Shown in pieces: positions 36,064 to 44,910 of a stretch of 64,000 nucleotides of DNA. The stretch is taken from NCBI RefSeq assembly GCF_004217225.1, contig NZ_SHKM01000002.1:873307-937306 (forward strand), given 5' to 3'. The notes below the pieces were generated by a model. It saw nothing but the letters and a program-made list of their open reading frames with translations. It was not told where the DNA came from and did not search any database. Position 1 is the stretch's first letter; each line of letters begins with the position of its first letter. This DNA comes from Azospira oryzae. GTDB taxonomy: Bacteria > Pseudomonadota > Gammaproteobacteria > Burkholderiales > Rhodocyclaceae. The translations under genes and the position numbers were made by a program.

Positions 36064-37506
36064 ATGAGCGAAGAAATCCAGCACGCTGACGCCGATGAGC
36101 TGCAGGCGCGCCTCTCCGAGGTGCAGACCCTGCTCGCCCGGCATCACCTGGTGGAGGACCTGGTGCACAAGCAGGAGATGCCCCGCCACGAGCTGGTGGA
36201 GTCCCTGGTGCACAAGCAGCACCTGAACGAGCTGCGCCACAAGCTGGACAAGATGCACCCGGCCGACGTGGCCTACATCCTGGAGGCCCTGCCCCTGGAT
36301 GAGCGTCTCATGGTGTGGGACCTGGTCAAGGCGGAGCGGGACGGGGAAATCCTGCTGGAAGTGTCGGATGCGGTCCGGGAAACCCTGATCGCCAACATGG
36401 ATTCGGACGAGCTGGTGGCCGCCGCCGAATCCCTGGATGCCGACGAACTGGCCGACCTGGCGCCGGACCTGCCCCACGAGGTGATCCAGGACGTCTTCCA
36501 GTCCCTCTCCGTGGAAGAGCGGGAGCAGCTGCGCGCCGCCATGTCCTACCCCGAGGACTCGGTCGGCTCCATCATGGATTTCGAAATGGTCACGGTGCGG
36601 GAAGACGTGACCCTGGAAGTGGTGCTGCGCTACCTGCGCCGCTTCGACGAACTGCCCGACCACACCGACCAGCTCTTCGTGCTGGACCGGGACGAGCGCC
36701 TGAAGGGCGTGCTGCCCCTCAACAAGCTGCTCATCAACGATCCCGAGTCCGAAGTGGCGGACGTCATGATCAGCGACTTCGTCCATCTGGAACCGGACGA
36801 CGACGCCGAGGAAGCGGCCCAGGCCTTCGAACGCTACGACCTGGTGAGCGCCCCGGTGGTGGACCGGGATGACCGCCTGGTGGGTCGAGTCACCGTCAAT
36901 GCGGTGGTGGACTTCATCCGGGAAGAATCGGAAAGCGAACTGCTGGCCCAGGCCGGTCTGCGGGAAGAGGAAGACATTTTCGCCTCGGTGTGGAACTCGG
37001 TGAAGAACCGCTGGACCTGGCTGGCCATCAACCTAGTGACGGCCTTCATCGCCTCCCGGGTGATCGGCGCCTTCGAAGGTTCCATCGAAAAGCTGGTGGC
37101 CCTGGCCGCCCTCATGCCCATCGTCGCCGGCATCGGCGGCAATTCGGGCAACCAGACCATCACCATGATCGTGCGCGCCATCGCCCTCGGTCAGATCCAG
37201 CCCGAATCGGCGCGGCGCCTGCTGCACAAGGAACTGGGCGTGGCCCTGATCAACGGCCTGGTGTGGGGCGGGCTGCTCGGTGTGGTCTCCTGGTGGCTGT
37301 ATCACTCCTTCCAGCTGGGCCTGGTGATGACCGGGGCCATGACCCTCAACCTGCTGCTGGCGGCCACCGTCGGCGTGGTCATTCCCATGACCATGCAGAA
37401 GTTCGGCCGGGACCCGGCCCTGGGCTCCTCGGTGTTGATCACCGCCGTCACCGACTCCGGCGGCTTCTTCATCTTCCTCGGCCTGGCCACCCTGTTCCTG
37501 CTCTGA
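36064..37506 (+). CDS. mgtE: Magnesium transporter MgtE
   Basis: Mg2+ channel-like transporter. The 480-residue protein has an N-terminal superhelical MgtE_N domain (about 35-165; MHPADVAYILEALPLDERL), two CBS domains (about 165-290; GSIMDFEMVTV, DFVHLEPDDDAEEA, VSAPVVDRDDRLVG) and five C-terminal membrane helices (MPIVAGIGGNSGNQTI). The CBS and N domains act as Mg2+ sensors in known MgtE. The N-terminus has a repeated HKQ pattern (EDLVHKQEM, ESLVHKQHL). It is followed by a strong bidirectional terminator. Confidence 0.95.
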   Translation: MSEEIQHADADELQARLSEVQTLLARHHLVEDLVHKQEMPRHELVESLVHKQHLNELRHKLDKMHPADVAYILEALPLDERLMVWDLVKAERDGEILLEVSDAVRETLIANMDSDELVAAAESLDADELADLAPDLPHEVIQDVFQSLSVEEREQLRAAMSYPEDSVGSIMDFEMVTVREDVTLEVVLRYLRRFDELPDHTDQLFVLDRDERLKGVLPLNKLLINDPESEVADVMISDFVHLEPDDDAEEAAQAFERYDLVSAPVVDRDDRLVGRVTVNAVVDFIREESESELLAQAGLREEEDIFASVWNSVKNRWTWLAINLVTAFIASRVIGAFEGSIEKLVALAALMPIVAGIGGNSGNQTITMIVRAIALGQIQPESARRLLHKELGVALINGLVWGGLLGVVSWWLYHSFQLGLVMTGAMTLNLLLAATVGVVIPMTMQKFGRDPALGSSVLITAVTDSGGFFIFLGLATLFLL

Positions 37507-37526
37507 AGGGTGCCGCTCCCGACAAT

Positions 37527-37555
37527 AAAAAAGCCGCTCCTGGAGCGGCTTTTTT
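37527..37555. terminator. Bidirectional terminator between mgtE and HDOD gene
   Basis: A 12-bp stem (AAAAAAGCCGCT with AGCGGCTTTTTT) and a 5-base loop carry A and T runs on both sides. It is followed at 37559-37573 by a second dyad GGCGGC-GAT-GCCGCC. The 15 bases at 37550-37564 recur exactly beside the terminator at 52931-52961. Confidence 0.92.
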
Positions 37556-37586
37556 CATGGCGGCGATGCCGCCGCGACGTCCGGGT

Positions 37587-38444
37587 TCAGGCCGCCTTGC
37601 GGGCGGAGTCCAGCTTGAACAGCAGGTCGTCCACGATGTCGTTGAGGTCCGTCTCGGTGAGACCGAAGAAACCGGCCACGGCACCCTTGCCCTTTTCCCA
37701 CTCGCCATCCTCGTTGAGGCGCAGGAAGGTGCCGACGATGCGCTCGGCCAGCAGGGCCAGGGCGATCAGGGTGCACGATTCGTCGGAGAGGCCGCTGCCG
37801 TCGTTGAAGACGGAGAAATCGTGGTGGGAGAGGATGGCGGAGCTGACCGTCTCCGGCAGGCCCCAGTTGCGCGCCATGAGATAGCCGATGACGGCATGGT
37901 TGGTGCCGTGGATTTCGTCCTCGATGGCGGTGAAGGGAAGGTCGATGCGGCGGTTGGCTTCGCCCAGGGTCTTCTTGTAGTCCGGGTAGCGCCGCATCAG
38001 GATGGGGATGCCGCAGTCGTGGAAGAGGCCGAAGGTGTAGGCCGTGTCGCGGCTGGTGCCGGGCAGGATCTCGGCCAGCTTGGCGCAGACGCCGGCGCAG
38101 TAGGTGGCGCTGTCCCAGAAGCGGTCCATGGCATGGTTGTTCTGGGAGAGGTTCTTGCGCAGCAACTCGTTCACCACCAGGTTGAGCACGTTGTTGAAGC
38201 CCAGGCGGCCCAGGGCTTCGCCGATGGAGCCGACCTTGCTGCCGGTGGAAAAGAGGGGGGAATTGGCGCACTTGATGACGCCGGCGGCCAGGCCCACGTC
38301 CTGGCTGATGAGCCGGGCCACCTTGGTCGAACTGGCATCCGGGCGGTGCATCTCCTGGGCCAGGGCAGCGAGCACCGCGGGGCAGGGGGGAATCTCCACC
38401 CCGCGGAGCAGTTTGCTGACTTCGGTTTCGTCGATGGTACGCAT
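37587..38444 (-). CDS. HDOD domain signalling protein
   Basis: A 285-residue protein consisting of one HDOD domain (about 15-215), an HD-fold relative without the full metal-dependent HD site. Typical segments are PPCPAVLAALAQEM, LISQDVGLAAGVIKCANSP, AYTFGLFHDCGIPIL and IEDEIHGTNHAVIGYLMARNW. HDOD proteins act in signalling, including motility and cyclic di-GMP pathways, but no output domain is attached. It converges on mgtE and is probably transcribed alone. Confidence 0.88.
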   Translation of the reverse strand: MRTIDETEVSKLLRGVEIPPCPAVLAALAQEMHRPDASSTKVARLISQDVGLAAGVIKCANSPLFSTGSKVGSIGEALGRLGFNNVLNLVVNELLRKNLSQNNHAMDRFWDSATYCAGVCAKLAEILPGTSRDTAYTFGLFHDCGIPILMRRYPDYKKTLGEANRRIDLPFTAIEDEIHGTNHAVIGYLMARNWGLPETVSSAILSHHDFSVFNDGSGLSDESCTLIALALLAERIVGTFLRLNEDGEWEKGKGAVAGFFGLTETDLNDIVDDLLFKLDSARKAA

Positions 38445-38520
38445 GGGGAAAGGCTCTCGAATGTCGTTATTTAGGGCCTAACCCTAGCATCAACGGCGGC
38501 GCCGAAAAATATGGCTTTGG

Positions 38521-39468
38521 TTATACCGGCCGCAAGGCTTGGGACGGCTGGCGTTGGCAGGCCTGGCGGTATTCCGCGGCCAGCCGCGCAGCCAGTTCGG
38601 CCACCGTCGGCACGTCGTGGATGTTGGCGACGCCGTGGCCGGCGCTCCACACGTCGCGCCAGGCCTTGGCCTCGTCGCCGCCGTAGTTGTGGTTGGCCTG
38701 GCCGCCGGCAGCCAGGCTTTCCTTGGTGTAGCCGGCCTTCTCCAGGCTTTGCCAGATGAAGTTGGCGTTGGTGCCGGAGACGGCGTCCGTATACACGATG
38801 TCCCGCGGGCCGGCGCTGACCAGCATGTCCTTGTAGGCCTGCTGGGCCATGGACTCCTGGGTGGCGATGAGGCGGGTGCCCATGTAGGCGAAATCGGCCC
38901 CGGCGATTTCGGCGGCGCGGATGGAGGCGCCGTCGGAAATGGCCCCGCCCAGGATCAGCACTCCGTCCCAGAACTCCCGGATTTCCCGCAGCAGGGCGAA
39001 GGGGTTCTGGGTCCCGGCATGGCCGCCGGCGCCGGCGGAGACGGCGATGATGCCGTCCACGCCCGCCTCGATGGCCTTCTTGGCGTGGTAGGCGTGGATG
39101 ACGTCGGAGAACACCAGGCCGCCGTAGCCATGCACCACCTCCACCAGCTTGCTGGGGTTGCCCAGGCTGGTGATGACGAAGGGCACCTTGTGCTTGACCA
39201 CCAGGGCCACGTCCTCTTCCAGGCGGGTGTTGGAGTGGTGCAGGATCAGGTTGATGCCGAAGGGCGCATCCTTCGGGCCCAGCTCCCCATTCATGCGGGT
39301 CAGCCATTCATCCAGCTGGCTGGCGGGACGGGCGTTGAGGGAGGGGAAGCTGGCGGCGATGCCGGCCTTGCAGGCGTTGATGACCAGATCGGGGCCGGAT
39401 ACGAGAAACATGGGCGCAGCAATGGCGGGAACCGCCATCCGGCCCTGGAACAGAGCGGGAACGGGCAT
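38521..39468 (-). CDS. NAD(P)H-dependent flavin oxidoreductase / nitronate monooxygenase-like
   Basis: A 315-residue FMN-binding TIM-barrel protein of the 2-nitropropane dioxygenase family. Visible features: the N-terminal AAPMFLVSGPDLV, a GIIAVSAGAGGHAGTQNPF loop that contacts FMN phosphate, and LILGGAISDGASIRAAEIAGADFAYMGTR. It could oxidise nitronates or act as an enoyl reductase; the family is mixed. It lies between HDOD and NlpC genes on the same strand, with 76- and 45-bp gaps. Confidence 0.85.
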   Translation of the reverse strand: MPVPALFQGRMAVPAIAAPMFLVSGPDLVINACKAGIAASFPSLNARPASQLDEWLTRMNGELGPKDAPFGINLILHHSNTRLEEDVALVVKHKVPFVITSLGNPSKLVEVVHGYGGLVFSDVIHAYHAKKAIEAGVDGIIAVSAGAGGHAGTQNPFALLREIREFWDGVLILGGAISDGASIRAAEIAGADFAYMGTRLIATQESMAQQAYKDMLVSAGPRDIVYTDAVSGTNANFIWQSLEKAGYTKESLAAGGQANHNYGGDEAKAWRDVWSAGHGVANIHDVPTVAELAARLAAEYRQACQRQPSQALRPV

Positions 39469-39513
39469 GTGAAACTGTCTCCTAAGATTGTGGTTTTTTT
39501 ACGGCCCGACGGC

Positions 39514-40005
39514 TTAGTCGAAGTAGGACCGGGCAGCCTCGAAGCGCTCCGCATAGTAGCGGGCTCCCAGACTGTCGATTCGGATTCTGCCATTAGTTGC
39601 CGGCGCGTGCACGAAGCGGTCGTCGCCGATGTAGATGCCCACGTGGGAGTAGGAGCGGTTCATGGTGTTGAAGAACACCAGGTCGCCCGGCTTGAGGCCC
39701 TGGCGCGGCACGGGGCGGCCGTTGCGGGCGATGTCGGCGGCGCTGCCGGAAACTTTCAGGCCCGCCGCCTGGCCATAGATGTAGCTGACCATGCCGCTGC
39801 AGTCCAGGCCCGCTTCCGGGTTCTTGCCGCCGAAGCGGTAGCCGGTGTCGATCAGGGAAAAGGCGTACAGCACCACGTCCTGGGCCTTGGCCGAGAGGGG
39901 CGCGGCGGCGCGCTCCGCTGGCCTTTCCGGGGGCGATGGCGGTAAGCTGCCGCAGCCGGCGAGGGCGGCGGCCAAGCTCAGGCAATGGGTGAGCTTTCTA
40001 GTCAT
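39514..40005 (-). CDS. NlpC/P60 family lipoprotein (C40 peptidase)
   Basis: A 163-residue lipoprotein predicted to cleave peptidoglycan stem peptides. The signal has lipobox ALAGC (Cys18). After a Pro-rich spacer the C40 fold shows the catalytic triad: Cys69 in LDCSGMV, His121 in SHVGIYIG and His133 in RFVHAP. It is divergent from gabD, with a 51-bp gap rich in A and T. Confidence 0.92.
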   Translation of the reverse strand: MTRKLTHCLSLAAALAGCGSLPPSPPERPAERAAAPLSAKAQDVVLYAFSLIDTGYRFGGKNPEAGLDCSGMVSYIYGQAAGLKVSGSAADIARNGRPVPRQGLKPGDLVFFNTMNRSYSHVGIYIGDDRFVHAPATNGRIRIDSLGARYYAERFEAARSYFD

Positions 40006-40030
40006 AACCCCAAGTATAAACGACGGTTTT

Positions 40031-40036
40031 TATAAA
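40031..40036 (+). promoter_or_regulatory. Candidate -10 element for gabD
   Basis: A TATAAA in the AT-rich 51-bp gap between the divergent NlpC/P60 gene and gabD lies 20 bp before the gabD ATG. No consensus -35 is seen. Confidence 0.35.
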
Positions 40037-40056
40037 ATTCCAACGACGAGACAAAG

Positions 40057-41508
40057 ATGAAACTTGAGGATTCCAATCTGTTGCGCCAGCAGTGCTATCT
40101 CAACGGCCAGTGGGTGGGCGGCGAGAGCGATTTCCCGGTGCGCAATCCGGCCAGCGGTGCCGAACTGGCCCGGGTGCCCCGCCTCGGCGCCGCCGAGACC
40201 CGCGCCGCCATTGCCGCCGCCGATGCCGCCTGGGCGGCCTGGCGCAGCAGGACGGCGAAGGAGCGGGCGGCGGTGCTGCGCAGCTGGTTCGAGCTGATGA
40301 ACCAGCATGCCGACGACCTGGCCCTGCTCATGACCAGCGAACAGGGCAAGCCTCTGGCCGAAGCCAAGGGCGAGGTGGCCTATGCCGCCTCCTTCGTCGA
40401 ATGGTTTGCCGAGGAGGCCAAGCGGGCCTACGGCGAGACCATTCCCGCCGTGGCGGCGGACAAGCGCATGCTGGTGATCAAGCAGCCCATCGGCGTCTGC
40501 GCCGCCATTACGCCGTGGAATTTCCCCGCCGCCATGATCACGCGCAAGGTGGCGCCGGCCCTGGCGGCCGGCTGCACGGTGGTGGTCAAGCCGGCGGAAC
40601 AGACGCCCCTGACCGCCCTGGCCCTGGCCGAACTGGCCCACCGGGCAGGTTTTCCGGCCGGCGTCTTCAACGTCATCACCGGCGATCCGGTGGCCATCGG
40701 CGGCGAACTGACGTCCAACCCGACGGTGCGCAAGCTCTCCTTCACCGGCTCCACCGAAGTGGGCCGCCTGCTCATGGGCCAGTGCGCGCCGAGCATCAAG
40801 AAGCTCTCTCTGGAACTGGGAGGCAACGCCCCCTTCATCGTCTTCGACGACGCCGACCTGGATGCGGCGGTGGAAGGGGCCATGATCTCCAAGTACCGCA
40901 ACACCGGCCAGACCTGCGTCTGCGCCAACCGGCTGCTGGTGCAGGACGGCATCTACGAGGCCTTCGCCGCCAAGCTGGCGGCAAAGGTGGCCACGCTGAA
41001 GGTGGGCGAAGGCACGGAGGCCGGCGTCACTCAGGGGCCCCTGATCGACGCTGACGCCCTGGCCAAGGTGGAGGCCCACATCGCCGACGCCGTGGCCCAC
41101 GGCGCCCGGGTCTTGGCCGGCGGCCGGCGCCACGAGCGCTACAGGGAGGGCGGCGCCTTCTTCCAGCCCACGGTGCTGGCGGACGTGACGCCCCAGATGC
41201 GGGTGGCCCGGGAGGAGACCTTCGGCCCGGTGGCGCCCCTGTTCCGCTTCAAGACGGAGGAAGAGGCCATCGCCCTGGCCAACGCCACCGAGTTCGGCCT
41301 GGCCTCCTACTTCTACTCCCGGGACATCGGCCGCATCTTCCGTGTCGGCGAGGCCCTGGAATACGGCATGGTGGGGGTGAACACGGGCCTCATTTCCAAC
41401 GAGGTGGCGCCCTTCGGCGGCATCAAGCAGTCGGGCCTGGGCCGGGAAGGCTCCAAGTACGGCCTGGAGGAATACCTGGAAGTGAAGTACCTGTGCCTGG
41501 GGCTCTAA
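40057..41508 (+). CDS. gabD: NAD(P)-dependent succinate-semialdehyde dehydrogenase
   Basis: Oxidises succinate semialdehyde to succinate, for example in GABA breakdown. The 483-residue aldehyde dehydrogenase has ITPWNFPAAMITRKVAPALAAG, the glycine motif FTGSTEVGR, catalytic Glu253 in LELGGNAPF and catalytic Cys287 in GQTCVCANR (with a second Cys at 289, a GabD feature). The C-terminus GVNTGLISNEVAPFGGIKQSG also fits GabD. No gabT or regulator is adjacent. Confidence 0.94.
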   Translation: MKLEDSNLLRQQCYLNGQWVGGESDFPVRNPASGAELARVPRLGAAETRAAIAAADAAWAAWRSRTAKERAAVLRSWFELMNQHADDLALLMTSEQGKPLAEAKGEVAYAASFVEWFAEEAKRAYGETIPAVAADKRMLVIKQPIGVCAAITPWNFPAAMITRKVAPALAAGCTVVVKPAEQTPLTALALAELAHRAGFPAGVFNVITGDPVAIGGELTSNPTVRKLSFTGSTEVGRLLMGQCAPSIKKLSLELGGNAPFIVFDDADLDAAVEGAMISKYRNTGQTCVCANRLLVQDGIYEAFAAKLAAKVATLKVGEGTEAGVTQGPLIDADALAKVEAHIADAVAHGARVLAGGRRHERYREGGAFFQPTVLADVTPQMRVAREETFGPVAPLFRFKTEEEAIALANATEFGLASYFYSRDIGRIFRVGEALEYGMVGVNTGLISNEVAPFGGIKQSGLGREGSKYGLEEYLEVKYLCLGL

Positions 41509-41530
41509 GCCCCTGCTCTGCAAGCTAGAA

Positions 41531-41574
41531 GGGACGGACTTCTCCGGCGTGTCATGCCGGGGAAGCCCGTCCCT
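41531..41574. repeat. 44-bp dyad repeat, copy A
   Basis: A 44-bp element with nested inverted arms (outer GGGACGG / CCGTCCC, inner CTTCTCCGG / CCGGGGAAG) lies 22 bp after the gabD stop. It matches copy B at 52855-52898 in 38 of 44 positions. Its hairpin could end gabD transcription, but its occurrence elsewhere suggests a dispersed REP-like element. Confidence 0.8.
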
Positions 41575-41613
41575 TCTGCCTTCTGAGGTTGTCCGGTTGG
41601 CGGGCCCGGCCGT

Positions 41614-42498
41614 CTAGACGCCGTGCTGCTGCAGCCAGGCCAGCAGCCGCCGCCAGCCGTCGGCCGCGGGTTCGGGGCGGTAGCTGGGCCGGTAGTCGGC
41701 GTGGAAGGCGTGGGGCGCCTCCGGATAGACCACGATCTCGGAGGGATTGCCGGCCGCCTTGAGGGCGGCCCGCATTTTCTCCACCGTCTCCAGGGGAATG
41801 CCCTGGTCCTGGCCGCCGTAGAGGCCGAGGACCGGCGTCTTGAGGCTGGAGGCCACGTCCAGCGGGTGTTTCGGCGTCAGGTCGCTGGCGTTGCCCACCA
41901 GGCGGCCGTACCAGGCCACCCCGGCCCGCACCGCCGGATTGTGGGCGCTGTACAGCCAGGTGATGCGGCCGCCCCAGCAGAAGCCGGTGATGGCCAGGCG
42001 CTCCGGATCGCCGCCGTTCTTCGCGGCCCAGGCGGCGCAGCCGTCCAGGTCGGCCAGCACCTGGGCGTCGGGCACCTTGGCGATGATGCTCTCCATGAGC
42101 TTGGGAATGCTGTCCACCGTGGCCGGGTCGCCCTGGCGGGCAAACAGCTGGGGCGCGATGGCCAGGTAGCCCTGCCTGGCCAGGCGGCGGCAGATGTCCT
42201 GGATGTATTCATGGACGCCGAAGATTTCCGACACCACCAGCACCGTGGGCAGGCGCTCGCCCTGCGCCGGCCGGGCGCAGTAGGCGGCAACGCTTTCGCC
42301 GCCCACCGGCACCTGGATGGCGGCGGTCCTGAGGCCGCTGCTGTCGGTCTTGATCTGGGTCTGGGCGCACACCGGCTGCACGGCCAGGGCGAATCCAGTG
42401 CCAATCGCGGCGCCGACGGCGGTGGCGACGAAGGTGCGGCGGTCCATGTTGTTATTGGGCACCAGGCTGTCGAATTCCGGGGAGGTGCTGACGCTCAT
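41614..42498 (-). CDS. Dienelactone hydrolase family protein, exported
   Basis: A 294-residue dienelactone hydrolase. The N-terminal MDRRTFVATAVGAAIGTGFA followed by VCAQ looks like a twin-arginine signal, though the second position is Asp-Arg-Arg. The hydrolase part has GYLAIAPQLFARQG, the nucleophile Cys in GFCWGGRITW, and an acid/His pair in YGGQDQGI and APHAFHADYR. The start is the ATG at 42498, with ACGGAG upstream; the extra upstream frame has no homology. Substrate unknown. Confidence 0.86.
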   Translation of the reverse strand: MSVSTSPEFDSLVPNNNMDRRTFVATAVGAAIGTGFALAVQPVCAQTQIKTDSSGLRTAAIQVPVGGESVAAYCARPAQGERLPTVLVVSEIFGVHEYIQDICRRLARQGYLAIAPQLFARQGDPATVDSIPKLMESIIAKVPDAQVLADLDGCAAWAAKNGGDPERLAITGFCWGGRITWLYSAHNPAVRAGVAWYGRLVGNASDLTPKHPLDVASSLKTPVLGLYGGQDQGIPLETVEKMRAALKAAGNPSEIVVYPEAPHAFHADYRPSYRPEPAADGWRRLLAWLQQHGV

Positions 42499-42725
42499 GG
42501 CGGGCTCCGTTTCGGGTTGGGGAAACGTCAGCATAGGCAGCCGGCGGGGCTGGCGCAAATTGCCCCGGTCAGGTCTTCATCTGGCCGCCGCTCGGGCAAC
42601 CCCGGCGGCCCGGTGCGACAGTCTGCCGCGCGACCATTTGCCTCATTCCGCCCCAATGTCCCTATCCATAGAATGGTTTTCCCCGGCCGCCGCCGGGCGA
42701 TTGACCGTTCAAGAAAGGACATTCC

Positions 42726-43313
42726 ATGGGGCTCCGTCACCTTAGCTGCGCCATCCTCCTGGCCCTGGGCTGCACCGCCGTCCATGCCGAACCCGCCGCC
42801 GGCGAGCGCTTCGCGCAGGCCGCCCAGGCCCACCGCCAGGGCGACTACCGCCAGGCCCTGCAACTTTGGCAACAGCTGGCCGAGCAGGGGCAGCGGGACG
42901 CCCAGTACAACCTGGGCCTGATGTACCGCTACGCCGACGGCGTGCCCCAGGACCTGGCCGCCGCCATGAAGTGGTACAAGCGGGCGGCAGAGCAGGGCGA
43001 CCTGCAGTCCCAGTACGAAGTGGGGCTGATGTACCAGGAAGGGGTGGGCGTGGCCGCCGACCAGGCCGAGGCCCACCGCTGGTTCACCATGAACCGCCTG
43101 CACCACTACCACCACCTGGCCCACAATCCCCAGTTGGAGCAGTGGCGCCGGCAGGCTTCCGCCCTGCTGTGGCAGCGGGACATGCAGGAATCCCTGGCCC
43201 GTTCCCGGGACGACGGCCAGCAGGTGCTGGCCCGCCTGCAGGAACGCCTGCGCCAGGGCGACGGGCCCCGGGTGCAGACCGCGGCGGTGGCAGGAGACAC
43301 CCTGGCGCGCTAG
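42726..43313 (+). CDS. Exported Sel1-repeat protein
   Basis: A 195-residue protein with a signal peptide (CAILLALGCTAVHA, cleavage near residue 22). Two to three Sel1/TPR-like repeats follow (DAQYNLGLMYRYADGVPQD, SQYEVGLMYQEGVGVAAD), then a helical tail rich in Arg and Gln. Sel1 proteins mediate protein-protein contacts. It stands alone between a divergent hydrolase and the convergent rng. The 227-bp gap upstream holds a possible TAGAAT -10 at 42669-42674 and nothing else clear. Confidence 0.82.
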   Translation: MGLRHLSCAILLALGCTAVHAEPAAGERFAQAAQAHRQGDYRQALQLWQQLAEQGQRDAQYNLGLMYRYADGVPQDLAAAMKWYKRAAEQGDLQSQYEVGLMYQEGVGVAADQAEAHRWFTMNRLHHYHHLAHNPQLEQWRRQASALLWQRDMQESLARSRDDGQQVLARLQERLRQGDGPRVQTAAVAGDTLAR

Positions 43314-43329
43314 ACGCCGGAGCGAAAAA

Positions 43330-43361
43330 ACGAAGGGGCGCCCGCGGGCGCCCCTTTGTCG
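43330..43361. terminator. Terminator between Sel1 gene and rng
   Basis: An 11-bp GC-rich stem (AAGGGGCGCCC at 43333-43343 with GGGCGCCCCTT at 43346-43356). The T-run (TTTTTT) lies on the minus side, so it mainly ends rng transcription. Confidence 0.75.
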
Positions 43362-43377
43362 TTGACGCAGGACCGGC

Positions 43378-44859
43378 CTACATCAGCACGATGTCGTACT
43401 GCTCCTGGTTGTAGCTGGCCTCGGCCTGGAGGGAAATGGCCTTGCCGATGAAGTCGGAAAGCATGGCCAGGGACTGGGATTCCTCGTCCAGGTACAGGTC
43501 GATCACCGACGGCGCCGCCAGGATGCGGTATTCCCGGGCATTGAACTGGCGCGCCTCCCGCAGCAGCTCCCGCAGGATCTCGTAGCACACGGTACGGGCG
43601 GTCTTCACCTCGCCGCGGCCGCCGCAGGTGGGGCAGGTCTCGCACAGCACGTGGGCCAGGGATTCCCGGGTGCGCTTGCGCGTCATCTCCACCAGGCCCA
43701 GGGCGGTGAAGCCATTCACCGTCATCTTGGTGTGGTCCCGGGCCAGGGCCTTGTTGAACTCGGCCAGCACCGCGTCCCGGTGTTCCGGGTTCTCCATGTC
43801 GATGAAGTCCACGATGATGATGCCGCCCAGGTTGCGCAGGCGCAGCTGGCGGGCGATGGTCTGGGCCGCCTCCAGATTGGTCTTGAAGATGGTGTCGTCG
43901 AAGTTGCGCACGCCGACGAAGCCGCCGGTGTTCACGTCGATGGTGGTCATGGCTTCGGTCTGATCGATGATCAGGTAGCCACCGGATTTCAGATCGACGC
44001 GCCGGGCCAGGGCCTTCTGGATTTCATCCTCCACCCCGTGCAGGTCAAAGAGGGGCCGCTCGCCCGTGTAGTGGTCGAGCAGTTCCAGCACCTTGGGGGT
44101 GTACAGGGCGGCGAATTCCTTAAGCTTCTGGAAGTTCTCCCGGGAGTCGATGACGATGCGCGAGGTCTCCGGATTGACGAAGTCCCGCAGCACCCGCTGG
44201 GACAGGGACAGCTCCTGGTACAGCAGGTGGGGCGGGGCCACCCGCAGGGAGTTTTCCTTGATGCCGCGCCAGGTCTTGCGCAGGTACTCGATGTCGTTGG
44301 CCAGCTCCTCGTCGGAGGCATTTTCGGCCATGGTGCGGACGATGAAGCCGCCCTTCTCGTCCTCCGGCACCAGACGGGTCAGGCGTTCCCGCAGCTGCTC
44401 CCGCTCCTGCTCGTCCTCGATGCGCTGGGAAACGCCGATGTGTTTCTCCTGGGGCAGATAGACCAGCATGCGGCCGGCGATGGAAATCTGGGTGGACAGG
44501 CGGGCGCCCTTGGTGCCGATGGGGTCCTTGATCACCTGCACCACCAGGCTCTGGCCCTCGGTGAGAATGCGCTCGATGGGACGCATGCCGCCTTCGCCGT
44601 CGCCCTTCTCGCCGTTCTTTTCGCTATGGCGCGGCAGCCAGATGTCGGCCACGTGGAGGAAGGCGGTGCGTTCCAGGCCCACGTCGATGAAGGCCGACTG
44701 CATGCCCGGCAGGATGCGTACCACCTTGCCCAGGTAGATGTTGCCGACGATGCCGAGGGAAGCGGTGCGCTCGATGTGCAGTTCCTGGGCGACGCCCTGG
44801 TGCATCACCGCCACCCGGGTTTCCTGGGGGGTGAAATTGATGAGGATTTCTTCAGGCAT
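43378..44859 (-). CDS. rng: Ribonuclease G
   Basis: Endoribonuclease for 16S rRNA 5' maturation and mRNA decay. The 493-residue protein has an S1 domain (about 35-130; GIVGNIYLGKVVRILPGMQSAF shows the family), the catalytic DNase I-like domain with TTIDVNTGGFVG and IIIVDFIDMENPEHR (metal-binding Asp residues), and the Zn-link CETCPTCGGRG. No C-terminal RNase E scaffold. The start ATG 44859 gives the family MPEEILINFTPQETRVA. It is divergent from the U32 gene with 51 bp between. Confidence 0.96.
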   Translation of the reverse strand: MPEEILINFTPQETRVAVMHQGVAQELHIERTASLGIVGNIYLGKVVRILPGMQSAFIDVGLERTAFLHVADIWLPRHSEKNGEKGDGEGGMRPIERILTEGQSLVVQVIKDPIGTKGARLSTQISIAGRMLVYLPQEKHIGVSQRIEDEQEREQLRERLTRLVPEDEKGGFIVRTMAENASDEELANDIEYLRKTWRGIKENSLRVAPPHLLYQELSLSQRVLRDFVNPETSRIVIDSRENFQKLKEFAALYTPKVLELLDHYTGERPLFDLHGVEDEIQKALARRVDLKSGGYLIIDQTEAMTTIDVNTGGFVGVRNFDDTIFKTNLEAAQTIARQLRLRNLGGIIIVDFIDMENPEHRDAVLAEFNKALARDHTKMTVNGFTALGLVEMTRKRTRESLAHVLCETCPTCGGRGEVKTARTVCYEILRELLREARQFNAREYRILAAPSVIDLYLDEESQSLAMLSDFIGKAISLQAEASYNQEQYDIVLM

Positions 44860-44910
44860 GGGAAGGATGGGAAGACAGGTAAAATTCAGGTTTTGGCCCA
44901 TTCTACCCCA

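Noticed and set aside
37527-37575. Tiny ORFs starting ATGAAAAAAG on the minus strand at the two composite terminators
   Set aside because: They run straight through the terminator stems and have no ribosome site; best explained as terminator sequence.
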